NCBI RefSeq assembly: GCF_023821985.2
Contig: NZ_CP098805.1
Span: 2,480,001 to 2,544,000, forward strand
Direction: 5' to 3'
Source: Dyadobacter chenhuakuii
GTDB taxonomy: Bacteria > Bacteroidota > Bacteroidia > Cytophagales > Spirosomataceae
Length of the DNA: 64,000 nucleotides
Positions 61,016 to 64,000 of the stretch are shown piece after piece. Within the stretch, counting starts at the first letter, position 1. The number at the start of each line of letters is the position of its first letter. A program made the translations under genes and the position numbers. The notes beneath the pieces were generated by a model. It did no database searches. It was given only the letters and a program-made list of their open reading frames with translations, and was not told where the DNA came from.

Positions 61016-62206
61016 CTATAAATAGCTCAGCCACCATTTCTTGTTCCGCCCACGGTAATTCCCAAACCACCGGCATGGATAATAGAGCGCGAGGACAATG
61101 GAAATCCATATCACATACACGATTCCAAGGCTGTAACCGAAATCGTTCGGGCGGAATTTGAAGAAAAGATCCGGTGCGGTCGCCTGCGCCCAGGTGTAGC
61201 CCGAGGACAAGACGGCGATCATGGTCAGCAAGTGAATCAGATAGAAATGCAGCATAAAGTAGAAGAACGGGACCTTACCGTAAACGGTAAAAAACCGCGT
61301 CAGCGCATTGTCGGCATGTTCCGTGAAGGCAAGCAAAATAAGGATCGGGCCGAGTGTCATGAGGGTAAAAATGAGCGAGGGCGGATATTTGGACGCATTC
61401 ATAAATGATAAAAACGTCCTCATCCCTTCCGATTGAGGGCTCCATAGCGATTGATCTCCGTAATAATTCACGAAGCGCAAAACGAGGAACAGCACAATGG
61501 CGGCAACGCCCGATTGCAGCAATATTTTTCTGCGTTTTTGTTCGGGAAAAGCACGGTTATAGATCGTCCCCAACCCATATCCCGACATCATAATCCCCGC
61601 CCAGGGCAATATCACATATAAGAAAGCAATGTTCCCGCCATCGCCCCTCGGCACGAAACGCCCGGCGCCAGTCATGAAAATACCCAGGAAAATGTCGAGC
61701 CCTGAGCCAGGGGCAGCTTTCACCAGATCGAAAAGGTTATGTCCGAAGATCAGCACCAAACCGGAGATCAGAATCGCCTTTGGAGAAAGGAAACGTACGA
61801 ACAATCCCAAAACCAGCATACTCGTTCCCAGCGCCCAGAGCACGGCGAGAAAGATGGTTTTAAATGTTACGTCAAACGAAAAGGCAAATGTCATGAAGGT
61901 TATTTCAACCAGAATCAGCCACAGACCGCGTTTCAGGAGGAAGGAAGATGTGTCAGCGGTGGTTTTGTTCTGGCCGGACAGATAGGCCGAAATCCCGGAA
62001 AGCAGCATAAACGACGGTGCGCAAAAATGCGTGATCCATCTTGTAAAAAAAAGGGCGGGATTGGTTGTGGCCGGATCGAGCGGATCGGCGGAGAATGCCG
62101 TAATGTGAAAATAGTCCCTGACATGGTCAAGCGCCATGATCACCATAATGAGCCCACGGACTGTATCGATGGACTTTATGCGCAAGGAGATTCCGTTCGT
62201 TGACAT
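61016..62206 (-). CDS. DUF1624/heparan-alpha-glucosaminide N-acetyltransferase-like membrane protein
   Basis: 396 residues, about 10-11 membrane helices. The N-terminal signature SIDTVRGLIMVIMALDHVRDYF holds the conserved Asp/His of the HGSNAT-like (DUF1624) family. WITHFCAPSFMLLSGISAYL follows. Eukaryotic members acetylate glucosamine across a membrane; bacterial members are mostly uncharacterised. It is the last gene of a minus-strand run, 100 bases after the ROK gene, and may be separately transcribed. Confidence 0.85.
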   Translation of the reverse strand: MSTNGISLRIKSIDTVRGLIMVIMALDHVRDYFHITAFSADPLDPATTNPALFFTRWITHFCAPSFMLLSGISAYLSGQNKTTADTSSFLLKRGLWLILVEITFMTFAFSFDVTFKTIFLAVLWALGTSMLVLGLFVRFLSPKAILISGLVLIFGHNLFDLVKAAPGSGLDIFLGIFMTGAGRFVPRGDGGNIAFLYVILPWAGIMMSGYGLGTIYNRAFPEQKRRKILLQSGVAAIVLFLVLRFVNYYGDQSLWSPQSEGMRTFLSFMNASKYPPSLIFTLMTLGPILILLAFTEHADNALTRFFTVYGKVPFFYFMLHFYLIHLLTMIAVLSSGYTWAQATAPDLFFKFRPNDFGYSLGIVYVIWISIVLALYYPCRWFGNYRGRNKKWWLSYL

Positions 62207-62306
62207 AGAACCTTGTTTCCGATAGAGTGATTTAATTCACTAAGAAGCTCCGGAACATGCTGGTTTACTGGTTATAACATGCCGGAATCACCTTGCTAAG
62301 CATATT

Positions 62307-63206
62307 TTACAAAAGTGCTGCCCCGAAAACCCCGGCGCTGTCGCCCAGCTTCGGTTTGAGGATCGGAGTGGTTACAACGCCCTTGTTGAAAATGTATTTT
62401 TTGATCTTTTCGAAACCCGCGGTGTAAAGCAATTCAACATTGCCAACGCCGCCGCCAATCACGATCAGTCCCGGATCCAGGACATTGATCAATGTCGAAA
62501 TGGCACGTCCGTAGAATTCCAGCAAGCGTTCAATGGTGGCTTTCGCAAACTCGTCATTCCCCTGGTGATAACGGTCAAGGATTACTTTCATCGTCAGCTT
62601 TTCACCACTTACTTTTTCGTAAAAACGTTCCAGCGCAGGGCCGGAAATGACCTGCTCAACGCAACCTGCTTTTCCGCAATAACAAGGTTCACCGTTCTCT
62701 TCCAGAATGTTATGTCCCCATTCGCCGCCAATTCCATGATGTCCGGCAATGATCTTGTTGTTCACCACCAAACCGCCGCCAACGCCCGTGCCCATGATCA
62801 CACCAAAAACAACTTCCGCTCTGGGATAATCCTTTCCGGCACCGATCAATGCTTCGGCCAGTGCAAAACAGTTGGCATCATTCGCAAGCTGAACAGGAAT
62901 GCCTAATATTTTTTCAAGATCCGCTTTTAATGGCATGCCATTGAGACAGATCGTGTTAGAGTTTTTCATCAACTGCGAATCCGGCTCCAAAACACCCGGC
63001 GTAGCAAACCCGATCTTGGTTGGCTTCTCACCCACCTGCTCTGCAACCTGATCGATCAGTTTTTTGATCTGTGATAAAATATGCTCGTAACCGTTCGCAG
63101 ATTCGGTCGGAAGGCGCATGCGTACAACTACTTCCAAATTGCGCTCGGGATCGAGCACCGCGCATTCTATTTTTGTTCCTCCTAAGTCAATTCCCCAGAG
63201 TTTCAT
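62307..63206 (-). CDS. ROK-family sugar kinase (glucokinase-like)
   Basis: 299 residues. The phosphate-binding start WGIDLGGTKIEC, the catalytic region LANDANCFALAEAL (Asp near residue 107) and MGTGVGGGLVV are followed by the zinc motif CYCGKAGCVE, the CxCGxxGCxE signature of ROK proteins. No N-terminal DNA-binding domain is present, so it is a kinase, probably of glucose or a related hexose, rather than a repressor. It lies 81 bases downstream of the FucP-type transporter gene on the same strand, which suggests uptake followed by phosphorylation. Confidence 0.92.
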   Translation of the reverse strand: MKLWGIDLGGTKIECAVLDPERNLEVVVRMRLPTESANGYEHILSQIKKLIDQVAEQVGEKPTKIGFATPGVLEPDSQLMKNSNTICLNGMPLKADLEKILGIPVQLANDANCFALAEALIGAGKDYPRAEVVFGVIMGTGVGGGLVVNNKIIAGHHGIGGEWGHNILEENGEPCYCGKAGCVEQVISGPALERFYEKVSGEKLTMKVILDRYHQGNDEFAKATIERLLEFYGRAISTLINVLDPGLIVIGGGVGNVELLYTAGFEKIKKYIFNKGVVTTPILKPKLGDSAGVFGAALL

Positions 63207-63287
63207 AATATTAGGGCTGTCGGCCGCAGGCTCTCAGCAATCGATTTTTTTATTGATTATTGATTAAAGTTTTTGGAGCAAACCGCC

Positions 63288-64000
63288 TTAAAGCACTTTA
63301 TAATATTTGTATCCAAACATGAAAATCACTGCATAGCAAATGATCGGCAAGTAATAAGCATGTGCCACATCCGACTCAGCCACAGCGCCCATAGCGAACG
63401 GGAAGAACGCGCCACCGACAACACCCATCGAAATAAAGGATGAAGCCTGTTGCGTATGCTTGCCCAAGTTTTTCAATCCCAAACTAAAAATGGTCGGGAA
63501 CATAATGCTGAAAAAGAAGTTAAGCATCAGCAAGGCGATGAATGAAGGCCAGCCGAGACTCTGCGCGATGATAAGGCACATAACAATGTTACAAGCTGCA
63601 AAAATCGCCAAGATCGTATGCGGCGCTACGAAGCGCATCAGGAATGTTCCAACAAAACGACCTGTAAGCATTAACACAAAGAACAGGATCATGTAATTAC
63701 CAGCCACGACGTCGGTAAAACCCATTTTCTCGTGACCGTAATTGATGAAGAATGCCCAGGTTCCGGCTTGTGCCGCTACATTGAAAAACTGCGCGATAAC
63801 CGCCCATTTAAAATGTCTGTGATCAAAAAGCCCTTTTTCAGGATGCGTGTCCACATTCGCCGCAGCAGGATCAGCAACCACGTGCGGATCCGTTAGCGCA
63901 GGCACTTTTACAAATGAGAACAAAACAGCGATCGTTGCGATAACGCTTCCGATCACGATATATAATGTTTTTACAGAAGTAAGGTCCGTGCTGCCTTCCA
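63288..64000 (-). CDS. Sugar MFS transporter, FucP/GluP type (N-terminus outside window)
   Basis: The frame continues without a stop to the window edge, so at least 237 C-terminal residues are visible; a GTG at 63956 is internal. There are six or seven helices, with the family-like stretch WAVIAQFFNVAAQAGTWAFFINY and FFFSIMFPTIFSLGLKNLG, as in FucP and glucose/galactose transporters of Bacteroidota. It probably imports a hexose by proton symport at the inner membrane. The ROK kinase gene follows. Confidence 0.88.
   Translation of the reverse strand, partial: EGSTDLTSVKTLYIVIGSVIATIAVLFSFVKVPALTDPHVVADPAAANVDTHPEKGLFDHRHFKWAVIAQFFNVAAQAGTWAFFINYGHEKMGFTDVVAGNYMILFFVLMLTGRFVGTFLMRFVAPHTILAIFAACNIVMCLIIAQSLGWPSFIALLMLNFFFSIMFPTIFSLGLKNLGKHTQQASSFISMGVVGGAFFPFAMGAVAESDVAHAYYLPIICYAVIFMFGYKYYKVL

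Noticed and set aside
63207..63287. ATTGATT repeats between the transporter and ROK genes as a regulatory site
   Set aside because: Short, AT-rich and imperfect; indistinguishable from background.

Overview
The window reads as a chromosomal segment of a Bacteroidota bacterium, most likely in the Cytophagales and close to Dyadobacter or Spirosoma. This placement is inferred from gene content: glucoside-oxidising GMC enzyme plus gluconate dehydrogenase subunit 3, DUF1080, a haem-binding HEAT-repeat dehydrogenase, a TreY-MalQ fusion and FucP/ROK sugar genes. Promoters of the form TTG-N18..21-TAnnTTTG, which are specific to this phylum, point the same way. Shine-Dalgarno sites are mostly absent. 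I saw no rRNA, tRNA, CRISPR array, IS element, integrase or prophage gene. Coding density is high, with many 1-4 base overlaps.

Positions 1-2334 hold a partner-switching module: receiver/PP2C phosphatase, STAS protein and GHKL ATP-binding protein, behind a membrane protein whose start lies outside the window. Positions 2331-22829 are a large surface-polysaccharide locus. It has two Wzx-type flippases, each near its own GT2 gene (these GT2 genes are close paralogues), GT11, GT4-like and other glycosyltransferases, and a Wzy/WaaL-like polymerase. It also has a Wzc-like co-polymerase with a degenerate ATPase, a half-length TolC-like protein, a hexapeptide acyltransferase, and an initiating phosphoglycosyl transferase with a pseudo-receiver domain. 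A CHASE3 hybrid kinase and a stand-alone receiver are embedded in it. A 48-codon membrane protein sits between two of the genes and is translationally coupled to both.

Positions 23250-26827 carry an ECF sigma factor, its anti-sigma factor with a TonB-like C-terminus, and a divergent YfbK-type von Willebrand protein. A DUF4202 gene and a lipoprotein follow. Positions 27996-40230 are an alpha-glucan/trehalose region: TreY-MalQ fusion and a receiver on the minus strand; GlgE, TreS-maltokinase fusion and branching enzyme GlgB on the plus strand. Together they could interconvert trehalose, maltose-1-phosphate and branched alpha-glucan. TreZ is not in the window.

Positions 40261-45300 are mixed: an SDR, a LytTR regulator, an overlapping HipA-like kinase/DUF3037 pair, a small secreted protein, DUF1801 and a LysR regulator. 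Positions 45422-54151 look like periplasmic sugar oxidation: a cytochrome-c-tailed dehydrogenase, a lipoprotein, a GAF histidine kinase, DUF1080 hydrolase, a Tat-type subunit 3 and a GMC enzyme with a predicted [3Fe-4S] site. The 515-base gap upstream of subunit 3 is unusually rich in hairpins.

Positions 54325-64000 hold an MFS transporter, an Omp85-like barrel, a putative glycosidase, a truncated haemoglobin, an esterase/beta-propeller fusion, a DUF1624 acyltransferase-like protein, a ROK kinase and a FucP-type sugar transporter cut by the window end. Function calls rest on motif recognition by eye; no database search was run.
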